The notes under the pieces are model-generated. The model saw nothing but the letters and a program-made list of their open reading frames with translations, was not told where the DNA came from and searched no databases. Source: Sphingobium jiangsuense (GTDB lineage: Bacteria; Pseudomonadota; Alphaproteobacteria; Sphingomonadales; Sphingomonadaceae). From it: a stretch of DNA of 64,000 bases. The stretch spans positions 186,001 through 250,000 of the forward strand of contig NZ_JACIDT010000006.1 of the NCBI RefSeq assembly GCF_014196495.1, written 5' to 3'. Of this stretch, positions 26,324 to 37,835 are shown piece after piece. Made by a program: the position numbers and the translations under genes. The stretch's first letter is position 1; each line of letters starts with the position of its first letter.

Positions 26324-27673
26324 GGGCGCCTCGCCGCGCGCGCGGAAGCGGGCGAAGGCGGCGTCGGACAGGCGCACCGACAGGGAGAGGCTTCCTCCCT
26401 CGCCCTCCCGCACGTCCAGCACCTCGCCATATTCGTGCAGCCAGGCGAGCGAGGCGCCGTCGCCCGCCGCAAGCGTCACGCGATGCACCGCATTGCCGGA
26501 GGTCATCCGGTCGCTGATCGCGCGGCGCAGCGCATCCACCCCTTCCCCGGTCACCGCCGAGGCGAGCACGACATTGTCCTGCCGCGCGGCGATCGCCTCC
26601 AGCTCGGCGCGGCGGTCCTGCGGCAGCAGGTCGATCTTGTTCCACAGCTCCAGATAGGCGGGGCGTGGCATGTCGCCCTCGCCCGCCTGCCCGTCCTGCG
26701 AGCCGAAGCCTTCGGGCGACACGCCGAGTTCGGCCAGCACCTCCATCACGTCGGCGCGCTGGGCCTCGCTGTCCGGGTGGGCGATATCGCGCACATGGAT
26801 GATGAGGTCGGCATAGACCACCTCTTCCAGAGTCGCGCGGAAGGCGGCGATGAGCTGGGTCGGCAGATCGGAAACGAAGCCCACCGTGTCGGAGAGGATC
26901 GCCTTGTCCAGCCCCGGCAGCGCGATCTGCCGCATCGTCGGGTCGAGCGTGGCGAAGAGCATGTCCTTGGCCATCACATCGGCGCCGGTCATGCGGTTGA
27001 ACAGCGTGGACTTGCCCGCATTGGTATAGCCGACCAGCGCGATCACCGGCCAGGGCGCGCGCTGGCGGCGGGCGCGGTGCAGGCCGCGGGTGCGGGTGAC
27101 CTGATCCAGCTCGCGCCGGATCTTGGCCATGCGGTCGCGGATCATGCGGCGGTCGGCCTCGATCTGCGTCTCGCCGGGGCCGCCGAGAAAGCCGAAGCCG
27201 CCCCGCTGGCGTTCAAGGTGGGTCCAGCTGCGCACCAGCCGCCCGGCCTGATAATCGAGATGCGCCAGTTCCACCTGAAGCCGGCCTTCATTGGTCGCCG
27301 CCCGCTCGCCGAAGATTTCGAGGATCAGGCCGGTGCGGTCGATCACCTTGGCGCCGGTGCCCTTTTCGAGATTGCTCTGCTGAACCGGGGTCAGCGCGTT
27401 GTCGACGACGACCAGTTCCGCCTCATGCTCGGCGGCGAGCGCAGCGATCTGCTCCACCTGCCCGCTGCCGAAGAGGGTCGCGGGCTTGATCTGGCGGACG
27501 CGGAAGCCGATGCGCGCGCGCACGTCGATGCCGATGGCGAGCGCGAGGCCGGCGGCCTCTTCCAGCCGCGCCTCGCTGTCGCGCCGGTCCGGCCCCGGCA
27601 CGTCGGCGCGCACGATGACGGCCCGCGCGCCGCGGGCGACATCATCGGCGCTGCCGCGTTCAAAGACGCTCAT
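26315..27673 (-). CDS. hflX: Ribosome-associated GTPase HflX
   Basis: Splits stalled or heat-stressed 70S ribosomes. The N-terminal domain includes GSGQVEQIAAL and the glycine-rich GGFGFLGGPGETQIEADRR. The G domain has G1 GYTNAGKST, G3 DTVGF, and G4 NKID. Length (452 aa) is standard. It lies 27 bp downstream of hfq, the conserved hfq-hflX pairing. Confidence 0.96.
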   Translation of the reverse strand: MSVFERGSADDVARGARAVIVRADVPGPDRRDSEARLEEAAGLALAIGIDVRARIGFRVRQIKPATLFGSGQVEQIAALAAEHEAELVVVDNALTPVQQSNLEKGTGAKVIDRTGLILEIFGERAATNEGRLQVELAHLDYQAGRLVRSWTHLERQRGGFGFLGGPGETQIEADRRMIRDRMAKIRRELDQVTRTRGLHRARRQRAPWPVIALVGYTNAGKSTLFNRMTGADVMAKDMLFATLDPTMRQIALPGLDKAILSDTVGFVSDLPTQLIAAFRATLEEVVYADLIIHVRDIAHPDSEAQRADVMEVLAELGVSPEGFGSQDGQAGEGDMPRPAYLELWNKIDLLPQDRRAELEAIAARQDNVVLASAVTGEGVDALRRAISDRMTSGNAVHRVTLAAGDGASLAWLHEYGEVLDVREGEGGSLSLSVRLSDAAFARFRARGEAPST

Positions 27674-27700
27674 GAGCGGGCCTCATGGCGGAGGACCGGC

Positions 27701-28192
27701 TTATTCCTTGTCGCTCGGCTCGCCGGAAAGGTCGAGCGGGCGCGAGGGCTGGACGGTGGAGATCGCATGCTTGTAGACGAGCTGGGCCATGCCGTCCCGT
27801 TCCAGCAGCATGCAGAACAGGTCGAAGGCGGCGATCTCGCCCTGGAGCATCACGCCGTTGACCAGGAACATCGTCACCGGGTCGCGGGTGCGCTGCACCG
27901 CATGCAGGAAGATTTCCTGAAGCAGCTTCGCCTTCTTCTCATTCTCCGCGAAAACCGCGCGGATATCGCTGAGGTCCAGCGGCTGGGACGGCATGACGGT
28001 GGAGATCGCATGCTTGTAGACGAGCTGGGATTGCCCGTCGCGGCGAAGCAGAACCGAGAAATTGTCGAACCAGGTGATGATCCCCTGCAACTTCACGCCC
28101 TTGACCAGAAACATGGTCACGGGAATTTTCGATTTGCGGAGGTGGTTGAGGAAAATATCCTGAAGGTTATTCGCGATCGACTTGTCGGCCAT
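27701..28192 (-). CDS. hfq: Tandem (double-domain) Hfq RNA chaperone
   Basis: One 163-aa chain carries two complete Hfq Sm domains (about residues 9-68 and 89-149) joined by a 20-residue charged linker. Both have Sm1 (PVTMFLV, G-x-x-LQG, FD) and the Sm2 signature [10 protein letters not shown]. Ordinary Hfq is about 70-100 aa and a homohexamer; this one would form a ring from three chains. The copies differ: the distal-face Lys of VNGIKLQG is kept in copy 1 (VKGVKLQG) but is Met in copy 2 (VNGVMLQG), and the rim reads LRKSK versus VQRTR. ATG 28192 is preceded by AAGGAAGG. It lies between ntrX and hflX. Confidence 0.95.
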   Translation of the reverse strand: MADKSIANNLQDIFLNHLRKSKIPVTMFLVKGVKLQGIITWFDNFSVLLRRDGQSQLVYKHAISTVMPSQPLDLSDIRAVFAENEKKAKLLQEIFLHAVQRTRDPVTMFLVNGVMLQGEIAAFDLFCMLLERDGMAQLVYKHAISTVQPSRPLDLSGEPSDKE

Positions 28193-28337
28193 GATGGTCA
28201 AGCCTTCCTTATTGGCGGGACGTTGCCCGCTCTTGCGTCCCTGCCGGACGTCGTGCCTGTCCTGCGCCTATCGCAGGATGACCTTTTCCATACCGCATGC
28301 GCGAAGATATTTCCATCGCCTGCGCAAATAAATCCGT

Positions 28338-29708
28338 TCAGTCCTTTTCCTCGGTCAGGCCCAGCAGCTTCAGCTTGCGGTGCAGGGCCGATCTTTCCAT
28401 GCCGATGAAGCTCGCCGTGCGGGAGATATTGCCGGAAAAGCGCTTGATCTGCACCCGCAGATATTCCCGCTCGAAATTCTCCCGCGCCTCGCGCAGGGGC
28501 GAGGTCATGATGGAATTGGACATCAGATGCTCCTCGCTTTCGCCCGATGTGGTCTCGGACGGCAGCATGTCGAGCTCGATGCGGGCGATTCGGTCGGACG
28601 GCGCGAGGATCATCGTCCGCTCGATCACGTTGCGCAGCTGGCGGACATTGCCCGGCCACTCGACCGCCTGTAGCGCGGCCATCGCGTCGGGCGCGACATC
28701 GGGCGGCGGCACGCGCCGGTCGGCGGCGAAACGGGCGACATAATGCTGGACCAGCGCGGGGATATCCTCCCGCCGCTCGCTCAGCGGCGGAATGGCGAGC
28801 GGCACCACGTTGAGGCGGTAATAGAGATCCTCGCGGAAGCGCTTGTCCTCGATCTCGGCGGTGAGGTTGGTCGCGGTGGAGGAGATGAAGCGCACATCGA
28901 CCTTCACCTGCCGCTGCCCGGCGACGCGGGTGAAGCTCTGGTCGGTCAGCACGCGCAATATCTTCGCCTGCGTGGTGAGCGGCATGTCCGCCACCTCATC
29001 GAGATAGAGCGTGCCGCCATGGGCCTGCTCCAGATAGCCGGGGCGGACGAGGCCGCTGGGGTCCTCGACGCCGAAGAGTTCCTCCTCCACCCGTTCCGGG
29101 TCCATGCGCGCGGCGGTGACGATGACGAACGGTCCGTCCGACCGGTTGCTCCAGTTGTGGAGCATGCGCGCGGCGATTTCCTTGCCTACCCCCGCCGGGC
29201 CGGTGATGAGCACGCGGCTGCCGGTGCCCGCGACCTTCTTGATCGTCGCGCGGACGGAGTTGATCGCGCTGCTGGTGCCGGTCAGTTCGTCATCCTGCCC
29301 CACCCGCTGCCGCAGCGCTTCATTTTCCCGGCGCAGCCGCTCCGTCTCGGTCGCGCGGGCGACGAGGTGGAGCAGCCGGTCGGCCTCGAACGGCTTTTCG
29401 ATGAAGTCGGTCGCGCCCTTGCGGATCGCCGCGACGGCGGTGTCGATATTGCCGTGGCCGGAAATCATCAGCACCGGAATGCTGGCGTCGCGCTTCTTGA
29501 TTTCCTCCAGCACCTCCAGCCCGTCGAGCCGCGATCCCTGTAACCAGACGTCGAGCAGCACCAGCGACGGGCGGCGGGCGGCCAGAGCCTCCAGCGCGGC
29601 GTCGGCATTGGCGGCCGAGCGCGTCTCATAGCCCTCGTCCTCCAGCACGCCGGCGACCAGTTCCCGGATGTCCTCCTCATCATCAACGACCAGAATATCA
29701 AGCGCCAT
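28338..29708 (-). CDS. ntrX: NtrX-type response regulator
   Basis: Receiver domain (about 1-120, LVVDDEED acidic pair, phospho-Asp in LLDVW, Lys in EKPF), AAA+ domain (about 140-370) and Fis-type HTH at the C terminus (GNISRTASFIGMERSALHRK). The sigma54-contact GAFTGA loop is absent: after EELFG the sequence runs VEDPSGLVRPGY. Alphaproteobacterial NtrX commonly lacks it and acts as a sigma70-type regulator. ATG 29708 overlaps the ntrY end by 11 bp. Confidence 0.94.
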   Translation of the reverse strand: MALDILVVDDEEDIRELVAGVLEDEGYETRSAANADAALEALAARRPSLVLLDVWLQGSRLDGLEVLEEIKKRDASIPVLMISGHGNIDTAVAAIRKGATDFIEKPFEADRLLHLVARATETERLRRENEALRQRVGQDDELTGTSSAINSVRATIKKVAGTGSRVLITGPAGVGKEIAARMLHNWSNRSDGPFVIVTAARMDPERVEEELFGVEDPSGLVRPGYLEQAHGGTLYLDEVADMPLTTQAKILRVLTDQSFTRVAGQRQVKVDVRFISSTATNLTAEIEDKRFREDLYYRLNVVPLAIPPLSERREDIPALVQHYVARFAADRRVPPPDVAPDAMAALQAVEWPGNVRQLRNVIERTMILAPSDRIARIELDMLPSETTSGESEEHLMSNSIMTSPLREARENFEREYLRVQIKRFSGNISRTASFIGMERSALHRKLKLLGLTEEKD

Positions 29709-31914
29709 GCGACACTGTCTCTCCCTTGCTGTCATTGCCGAAGCCCGGCTTCTCCTCCAGCCGGGCGAGGTGCGCGGGGTCAAGCAGGATGCGCACCAGC
29801 GTACCCCCGCCTTCATTGTCATGAAAGCTCATTGTGCCGCCATGCTCCTCGACGATCTTGTGCACGATGGCGAGGCCGAGGCCGGTGCCCTTGGTGCGCG
29901 TCGTCATATAGGGTTCGATGATGCGCTCCCGCTCTTCCGGCAGGCCGATGCCGTTGTCGCGCAGCTCGATCGCGATCCGCTCGTCGCTTTCGACCAGCGT
30001 CATCACGATGCGCCCCTGCAACTCCGGCTCGATCGCGACGCGGGCCTCGACCGCTTCCACCGCATTCTTGACGATGTTGGTGAGCGCCTGCCCGATCTGG
30101 CGCCGGTCGCAGACGATCTCCCGCTCGCCCAGTTGCGAGTCGAAGCTGAAATCGATCGCCGGATGGGCGACCTCGTGCAGGAACAGCGAATGGCGGGCGA
30201 TGTCGGCCAGCCGCTCGGCGCGGAACACCGGCTTTGGCATACGCGCGAAGGAGGAGAATTCGTCGACGATCCGGCGCAGGTCGCCCACCTGCCGCACGAT
30301 CGTCTCGGTGAGGCGGGTGAAGGTGGACCGGTCGCTCCTGATCTCCTCGCCATAGCGGCGTTGCAGCCGCTCGGCGGCGAGCTGGATCGGGGTCAGCGGG
30401 TTCTTGATCTCATGCGCGATGCGGCGCGCGACGTCGGACCAGGCGGCGCGGCGCTGGTCGGCGAGCTGCTGGGTGATGTCGTCGAAGGTCAGCACATGGC
30501 CGCTCTGATCCTTGGCGATCTTGACCGCGAGCGTGCGCAGTTCGTTGCCGACGCGGATCTGCACGATATCGGCGGTCGCCCCATCGTCCAGCAGATCCGC
30601 CAGATCGCGCGAAATCTCGCGCAGCGGCTGGTCGATCAGGTCGCCGTCGCTGTTGGTCAGGATATGCCGTGCCGACTGGTTGATGACGCGGATATTCCAC
30701 TGCGGATCGACCGCGACCACGCCCGCCGTCACATTGGCCAGCGTCGCCTCGATGAAGGCGCGGCGGTTTTCGAGCTGGCTGTTGGCGGCCATCAGCGCGC
30801 TCGTCTGCCCCTCCAGCCGCTGCGTCATGCGGTTGAAGGCGCTGGACAGCACGCCGATCTCGTCGCGCGCATGCGGGCCGGAAACGCGGGTGGTGAGGTC
30901 ACCCGCGGTGATGCGCCGGGCGGCGTCCACCAGTTCGTTCACCGGCTTGACCAGCCGGTCCGCGACCTTCAGCGCGATCCACACCGCCAGCCCGACCAGC
31001 GCCAGCGACCCCACGAACAGCGCGGTGTTGAAGCGGATCTGCAACGCCCGCGACTGGCGCGCGAAGCTGTCATAATTGGCGAGCACCGCCTGCGCCCGCT
31101 TCACCTGGCTGAAGGCCGGGGCGTCGGAATCGCGGGCGGCGTAGAGATATATCTGCCGGTCGGGATAGAGCAGCGCGAACGCCTCGATCTGGTCCGGCTC
31201 CGCCCGCACGAACACATTCTCCCCCTGCGACAGGCGGGTGACGATATCCTTGGTCAGCAATTGCGCCGCGCCGCGCTGGTCCGGGTCCACCGTCGCGGCG
31301 GTGCGGGCGATGCCGTCCTTGCCGATCTCGATGATTGCGGAGCGGTTGAGCTTTCGCGTCACCACCTGATAGATATAGCCCTCGGCGAATTCCGGCGAGG
31401 ATACCTTGGATTGCGTCAGATAATCGCGCAGGTCGCTCGCCATGGTGAGCGTTTCGTCGCCGACCTCGCGCAGGTTCTGCTCATAATAGCCGCGCGCGAA
31501 GGTGCCCGCATTTTGCAGCATCGCCCGCGCACTGTCGGAGAACCAGAATTGCACGCCATATTGGAACAATAGCGAGGCGAAGATCACCACCAGCAGCATC
31601 GGCACGCTGGCGACCAGCGAGAAGATGGCGACGAGGCGGACATGCAGTTGCCCGTCGCTGCCGATCGCGGAACGGGCGGCGCGGCGCATCGCCACGCGGC
31701 GGCCGAGCAGCACCAGCAGAGCGATCGCGGGCACCAGATTGGCGACCAGCAGCAGCGCGACGATGGGGGGAGAGAGCAGCGCTGTGCGATCGTCCTGCGC
31801 GGAAAGGGCGAACCAGGTCGCGCTGCCAGTCAGCAGCAGGGCGGTAACGGCAAAAATCTCCGCCCCGGCAAAGAAGCGCTCGCTCCGCAACCAGCCACGG
31901 AAAGTCCGGGACAA
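29698..31914 (-). CDS. ntrY: NtrY-type sensor histidine kinase
   Basis: Large membrane kinase (738 aa): N-terminal helices (about 18-115), a periplasmic sensing region, a further TM segment (about 290-312), HAMP, PAS, H-box ([15 protein letters not shown]) and HATPase (NIVKNAVEA, DNGIGLP, GTGLGLAIV). Pairs with NtrX for redox, nitrogen or envelope control in alphaproteobacteria. The only reasonable start is TTG 31914; an in-frame stop lies shortly upstream and no ribosome site is visible, suggesting weak initiation. Confidence 0.93.
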   Translation of the reverse strand: MSRTFRGWLRSERFFAGAEIFAVTALLLTGSATWFALSAQDDRTALLSPPIVALLLVANLVPAIALLVLLGRRVAMRRAARSAIGSDGQLHVRLVAIFSLVASVPMLLVVIFASLLFQYGVQFWFSDSARAMLQNAGTFARGYYEQNLREVGDETLTMASDLRDYLTQSKVSSPEFAEGYIYQVVTRKLNRSAIIEIGKDGIARTAATVDPDQRGAAQLLTKDIVTRLSQGENVFVRAEPDQIEAFALLYPDRQIYLYAARDSDAPAFSQVKRAQAVLANYDSFARQSRALQIRFNTALFVGSLALVGLAVWIALKVADRLVKPVNELVDAARRITAGDLTTRVSGPHARDEIGVLSSAFNRMTQRLEGQTSALMAANSQLENRRAFIEATLANVTAGVVAVDPQWNIRVINQSARHILTNSDGDLIDQPLREISRDLADLLDDGATADIVQIRVGNELRTLAVKIAKDQSGHVLTFDDITQQLADQRRAAWSDVARRIAHEIKNPLTPIQLAAERLQRRYGEEIRSDRSTFTRLTETIVRQVGDLRRIVDEFSSFARMPKPVFRAERLADIARHSLFLHEVAHPAIDFSFDSQLGEREIVCDRRQIGQALTNIVKNAVEAVEARVAIEPELQGRIVMTLVESDERIAIELRDNGIGLPEERERIIEPYMTTRTKGTGLGLAIVHKIVEEHGGTMSFHDNEGGGTLVRILLDPAHLARLEEKPGFGNDSKGETVSHGA

Positions 31915-32017
31915 ATGGGGTGATGCAATGGCTATGGCGACAACCCGTCAGACTAGTTTGCTGTCATCTCTGCTGCGTGATGTTGCTGTCATACAACGTT
32001 GTGCCCAATAGAGCACA

Positions 32018-33501
<1,484 letters not shown>

Positions 33502-33505
<4 letters not shown>

Positions 33506-34605
33506 TCCCTTGTTCCCATCGGCAGCATGATGCGAAAGATGCTCTCGCCCAGATCCTTGTCGCGGACATATTCGACAAAGCCGTTCATGTCGCGGATCAG
33601 CTTGTCGACCAGCGCGAGGCCCAGCCCCTGCCCGCCCGACTTGCCGGAGATGAAGGGGTTGAACAGATCGTCCTGAATGGCGGCGGGCACGCCGGGGCCG
33701 TTGTCGATCACCGCAATCTCTATGGGCAGCACCGCATTGCCCTTGCCCTCGTCCAGCATCACCGAGACGCCGTGGCGGAAAGCGGTTTCGATGCGGATTT
33801 GCGGGTGGGCGGTGTCGGTCAGCGCCTCGCTCGCATTTTTCAGCAGGTTGATGATCACCTGCGCCAGCGTATCGGCATGGCAGAGCGCGTTGGGCAGCGA
33901 CGGGTCATAATGGCGCACCAGCTTCACCCCACTGGCAAAACCGGCGCTGGCGATCTGGATCGCCTGATCGAGCACCGGATAGATGTTGGTCGGCTGGCAT
34001 TCCAGCTTCCGCTCGGTGGTGAAATCCTGCATCCGATCGATCAGCGCGGCGATCCTGTCCACCTCGTTGCAGATCAGCCGGGTCAGCGGCGCGCCTTCCT
34101 CACCTGCACTGTTTTCAAGCAGTTGCGCGGCCCCCCTGATACCCGATAGCGGGTTCTTTATCTCATGGGCGAGGATCGCCGCCGCCCCCATGGCGGAGCG
34201 CGTGCCGCCCGCCGTGCGCCGTCCGCCGATCTTCTGCGCGAGGCTTTGGGTGTGGATGGTGACGGTGCGCCAGCCCTCATGCTCGCCCAGGGGAGCGATC
34301 ATCACGTCGGCGCGCAGCGAAACCGTCCGCCCCGCATGCAGCAATATGTCATAGACGGCGAGCGGCTTGTCGCTGTGCCAGAGGTCGAAGGTCGGGTTGA
34401 TCTGGTCGATGCGGATGATCCGCGTGATCTCGCTGCCGACGATGGCGGAGCGCGCCATGTTGAGCAGGATTTCGGCGCGCGGATTGGCGTCGGCGACGCG
34501 ATTGTCGGGGGCGAGGATCAGCACCGCGACCGGCATCGCCGCCATGATCTCGGCCATGCCCGGCGGCCGGAGCGATCGGGAAGAGCGAAAGTCCGCCCCC
34601 CTCAC
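33502..34605 (-). CDS. ntrB: Nitrogen sensor histidine kinase NtrB
   Basis: Soluble kinase with an N-terminal PAS domain ([11 protein letters not shown] region), H-box [21 protein letters not shown] and HATPase domain ([26 protein letters not shown]). About 367 aa from GTG 34605, which overlaps the dusB stop by 4 bp; ATG 34557 ([13 protein letters not shown]) is an alternative. The operon dusB-ntrB-ntrC-ntrY-ntrX is the standard alphaproteobacterial order. Confidence 0.93.
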
Positions 34606-35600
34606 GCGGCCGCACGGGACAGCAGGGGATCGTAGAAGCGCGCCAGCATGTCCAGCACGGTGCGGCTGTCCGGCACCTGGTTGACGGCATTGCGGAATTC
34701 CGCCGATCCGGGCAGGCCCTTGGTGTACCAGCCCAGATGCTTGCGCGCCATGTTGACGCCGGTGGTTTCGCCATAATGGTCGAGCATCGCGCGATAATGC
34801 TCGACGATCGTCGCATATTGTTCGTCCAGCGACGGGTCGGGCCGCCTCCGCCCGGTGGTGAGGCCGTGCATCACCTGCCCCAGCAGCCACGGCTTGCCAT
34901 AGGCGCCGCGGCCGATCATCACGCCGTCCGCCCCGCTCTGGTCGAGCGCGGTTTCGGCATCCTCGACCGAGCAGATGTCGCCGTTGACGATGACGGGTAG
35001 CTCGACCGCCTCCTTCACCCGGCGGACGAACGCCCAGTCGGCGCTGCCCTTGTACATCTGGCAACGGGTGCGGCCATGGACGGTGATCATCTTCGCGCCC
35101 AGATCCTGCGCGATGCGGGCGAGTTCCGGCGCGTTGAGGCTGTTATGATCCCAGCCCATGCGCATCTTGACCGTGACGGGGACGGAAACCGCGTCCACCG
35201 TCGCCCTGATGAGCGCGGCGGCGAGGTCGAGGTCGCGCATCAGCGCGCTGCCCGCCTCGCCGTTCACCACCTTGCGCACCGGGCAACCCATGTTGATGTC
35301 GATGATCGCCGCGCCGCGATCCTCGTTCAGCTTTGCCGCCTCCCCCATTTCCCTGGGTGAGCAGCCGACGAGCTGCATCGACACCGGCTCCTCGACCGGA
35401 TGCCATGCGGCCTTTTGCAGCGACTGCCGCGTTTCGCGGATGGCGGCGGGCGATGCGATCATCTCCGTCACATTGAGGCCGGAGCCGTAGCGGCGTACCA
35501 GCGTGCGGAACGGCATGTCGGTGACGCCGGTCATCGGCGCCAATATCACCGGATCGTCGATCCTGACCGGGCCGACCATGATGGGGGGGAGCGTGCGCAT
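34602..35600 (-). CDS. dusB: tRNA-dihydrouridine synthase (DusB/NifR3)
   Basis: FMN enzyme reducing uridine in the tRNA D-loop. [12 protein letters not shown], the catalytic-Cys segment [26 protein letters not shown] and the FMN-phosphate region [13 protein letters not shown] are all present at normal length (332 aa). It heads the ntr operon, in keeping with its old name nifR3. ATG 35600 is 110 bp from the divergent ispDF start. Confidence 0.95.
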   Translation of the reverse strand: MRTLPPIMVGPVRIDDPVILAPMTGVTDMPFRTLVRRYGSGLNVTEMIASPAAIRETRQSLQKAAWHPVEEPVSMQLVGCSPREMGEAAKLNEDRGAAIIDINMGCPVRKVVNGEAGSALMRDLDLAAALIRATVDAVSVPVTVKMRMGWDHNSLNAPELARIAQDLGAKMITVHGRTRCQMYKGSADWAFVRRVKEAVELPVIVNGDICSVEDAETALDQSGADGVMIGRGAYGKPWLLGQVMHGLTTGRRRPDPSLDEQYATIVEHYRAMLDHYGETTGVNMARKHLGWYTKGLPGSAEFRNAVNQVPDSRTVLDMLARFYDPLLSRAAA

Positions 35601-35710
35601 CGACTTTCTGCCTAAAAAACAGGCACCCCATAGCGATTTTTCCGCAATGCCGCAAGCTGCTGGAACAAGGCCGCTGGAATATCAACCGCCTCTCGGTTAA
35701 GCGCGCTTGC

Positions 35711-36883
35711 ATGACCACCGAACGCCGGACATTCGTCGCCATCCTCGTCGCCGCCGGGCAGGGGAGCCGCATGGGGACGGACCTTCCCAAGCAATATATG
35801 CCGGTCGCCGGGCGGGCGGTGCTGGCCCACGCCTGGGCGGCGCTGGCGGCCCATCCGGCGGTGGAGCGCATCCTCGTCGCGATCGGCGAGGGGCAGGAGC
35901 AACTGGCGCGCGAGGCGCTGGCCCCCCTCACCGCCGCGCCGGAACTGGTGGCGGGCGGCGCGACCCGGCGGGATTCGGTGCGCGCGGCGCTCGATCGGCT
36001 GGCGGCGGAGGGCGCGCCCTGCCATGTCCTTATCCATGATGCGGCGCGCCCTTTCCTGCCCGCCGGGGTGCTCGACCGGCTGATCGCGGCGGCGGAAAGC
36101 CATGACGCCGCCATCCCGGTCCTGCCGGTCGCCGATACGCTGGTGCGGGGGAGCGAGGCGCGTATGGGCGAGGATGTGGCGCGCGACGGGCTCTATCGCG
36201 TGCAGACGCCGCAAATGTTCCATTTTGAGACAATAATGCGCGCGCACCGGGAAACGCCCGCCGATGCGCCAGTGACGGACGACGCCGGGATGCTGCGCGC
36301 GCTGAGCGTGCCGGTGGCGATGGTCGAGGGGGATGCGATGCTCGAAAAACTGACCTATTCCGGCGATCTGGCGCGAGCGCAGGGCGCGCTCGCCGCGAGC
36401 CGCCTGCCCCGCGTCGGCACCGGCTATGACGTGCACCGGCTGGTTGCGGGCAAGCCGCTCTGGCTCTGCGGCGTCGAGATAGCGCATGAGCGGGGACTTT
36501 CCGGCCATAGCGACGCCGACGTCGCCATCCATGCGCTGGTGGACGCGCTGCTCGGCGCGCTGGCGGAGGGCGATATCGGCAGCCATTTCCCGCCGTCCGA
36601 CCCGCAATGGAAGGGCGCGCCCTCGCACACATTCCTGACCTTCGCGCGCGACCGGGTGGCGGCGCGCAGCGGGGAAATCGCCCATGTCGACGTCAGCATC
36701 ATCTGCGAGGCGCCGAAAATCGGCCCCCATCGCGAGGCGATGCGCGCGCGGCTGGCGGAATTGCTGGAAATCGACCCCGGCCGCGTGTCGGTGAAGGCGA
36801 CCACGACCGAGCGGCTCGGCTTTACCGGGCGGCGCGAGGGCATTGCCGCGCAGGCGGTTGCCACCATCCTGCTGCCGGAATAA
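35711..36883 (+). CDS. ispDF: Bifunctional IspD/IspF isoprenoid enzyme
   Basis: One chain joins two non-consecutive MEP-pathway steps. Residues 1-225 are MEP cytidylyltransferase (VAAGQGSRMGTDLPKQY, HDAARPF, QTPQMF). Residues 232-390 are MEcPP synthase (VGTGYDVHRL, SGHSDADV, GDIGSHFPPSD, KATTTERLGFTGR). IspE is not nearby. Such fusions are common in alphaproteobacteria. Confidence 0.97.
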   Translation: MTTERRTFVAILVAAGQGSRMGTDLPKQYMPVAGRAVLAHAWAALAAHPAVERILVAIGEGQEQLAREALAPLTAAPELVAGGATRRDSVRAALDRLAAEGAPCHVLIHDAARPFLPAGVLDRLIAAAESHDAAIPVLPVADTLVRGSEARMGEDVARDGLYRVQTPQMFHFETIMRAHRETPADAPVTDDAGMLRALSVPVAMVEGDAMLEKLTYSGDLARAQGALAASRLPRVGTGYDVHRLVAGKPLWLCGVEIAHERGLSGHSDADVAIHALVDALLGALAEGDIGSHFPPSDPQWKGAPSHTFLTFARDRVAARSGEIAHVDVSIICEAPKIGPHREAMRARLAELLEIDPGRVSVKATTTERLGFTGRREGIAAQAVATILLPE

Positions 36884-36894
36884 GATGGTCGCTT

Positions 36895-37413
36895 ATGACT
36901 GACTCCCTCGTTCACCCGGAACTGGCGGCGCTCGCCCGGCGCGTCGTGCAGGAAAACCGCCGCATCGGCCGCACTTTCGCGCTGGCGGAAAGCTGCACCG
37001 GCGGGCTGGTGTCCGCCGCCATCACCGAAGTGCCGGGCTGCTCGGAGGTGTTCGAGGCGAGTTTCGTTACCTATTCCAACGAGATAAAGCAGAAGGTTCT
37101 CAAGGTTTCTCAGGATGTGCTGGAAACCTTCGGCGCCGTTTCGGTCGCGACCGCCTGGGCGATGGCGCAGGGCGCGCTGCAAAGCACCCATGCCCATGTC
37201 GCGGTCGCCATCACCGGAATCGCAGGGCCCGCGGGCGGATCGGACAACAAGCCGGTCGGCACTGTCGTCTTCGCCCGCGCCGAACGGGGCGGCGAGCCGG
37301 ACAAGGTGGTCGCCGACTTCAAGAATTTCGGTGATCTGGGCCGCGCGGGCGTGCGCCTTCAGGCGGCGCTGTGCGCGCTCGAACTGCTGCTGCCGGAGCC
37401 GGACGAGCCGTAA
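36895..37413 (+). CDS. pncC: CinA C-terminal-domain protein (NMN deamidase, PncC-like)
   Basis: A stand-alone CinA C-terminal domain of 172 aa, with ALAESCTGGLVSAAITEVPG, VTYSNEIK and AITGIAGPAGG. PncC converts nicotinamide mononucleotide to nicotinate mononucleotide in pyridine-nucleotide salvage. The N-terminal CinA domain is absent. It begins 11 bp after ispDF and overlaps the convergent SRPBCC gene by 55 bp. Confidence 0.92.
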   Translation: MTDSLVHPELAALARRVVQENRRIGRTFALAESCTGGLVSAAITEVPGCSEVFEASFVTYSNEIKQKVLKVSQDVLETFGAVSVATAWAMAQGALQSTHAHVAVAITGIAGPAGGSDNKPVGTVVFARAERGGEPDKVVADFKNFGDLGRAGVRLQAALCALELLLPEPDEP

Positions 37414-37835
37414 AGCTGAACCGCGCGGGTTTCGAACGCGCCGATCATCTTGCGCAGCGCCTTGTCGAACATCTGCCCGGCGATCATCTCGAACAATCGG
37501 TTCTTGAACGCGAAATCGACCTCGAAGTCGATCAGCACGCCCCCCTGCCCGTCCGGGCGGAAGCGCCAGTCGTTGCTGAGATGCTTCAACGGCCCGTCGA
37601 GATAATCGACATGGATATGGTGCGGCCGTTCCTTGTGCACGCGGGAGGTGAAGCTCTCGCTCAGCCCCTTGAAGCCGACGATCATGTCCGCGACCATCTC
37701 CGTCGCGCTGTCGGAGCGCACGCGAATGGCGCTGACCCATGGCAGGAACTGCTCATAGGATTGGACATCGGCCACCAGGCCGAACATCTGCTCCGGCGTA
37801 TAGGGCAGATGCCGCGTTTCGTTATGCCTTGGCAT
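37359..37835 (-). CDS. RatA/Coq10-type START (SRPBCC) protein
   Basis: A small START-like lipid-binding domain: [56 protein letters not shown]. Homologues are Coq10 (ubiquinone chaperone) and E. coli RatA. ATG 37835 gives 158 aa and lies inside the 3' end of lipA (14-bp overlap). The Ser-rich C terminus overlaps the convergent pncC-like gene. The lipA neighbour suggests a respiratory rather than toxin role. Confidence 0.88.
   Translation of the reverse strand: MPRHNETRHLPYTPEQMFGLVADVQSYEQFLPWVSAIRVRSDSATEMVADMIVGFKGLSESFTSRVHKERPHHIHVDYLDGPLKHLSNDWRFRPDGQGGVLIDFEVDFAFKNRLFEMIAGQMFDKALRKMIGAFETRAVQLYGSSGSGSSSSSAHSAA

Noticed and set aside
37359..37835. Toxin of a RatAB-type toxin-antitoxin pair
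   Set aside because: There is no RatB-like partner; the neighbour is lipA, and the Coq10-like role is more economical.
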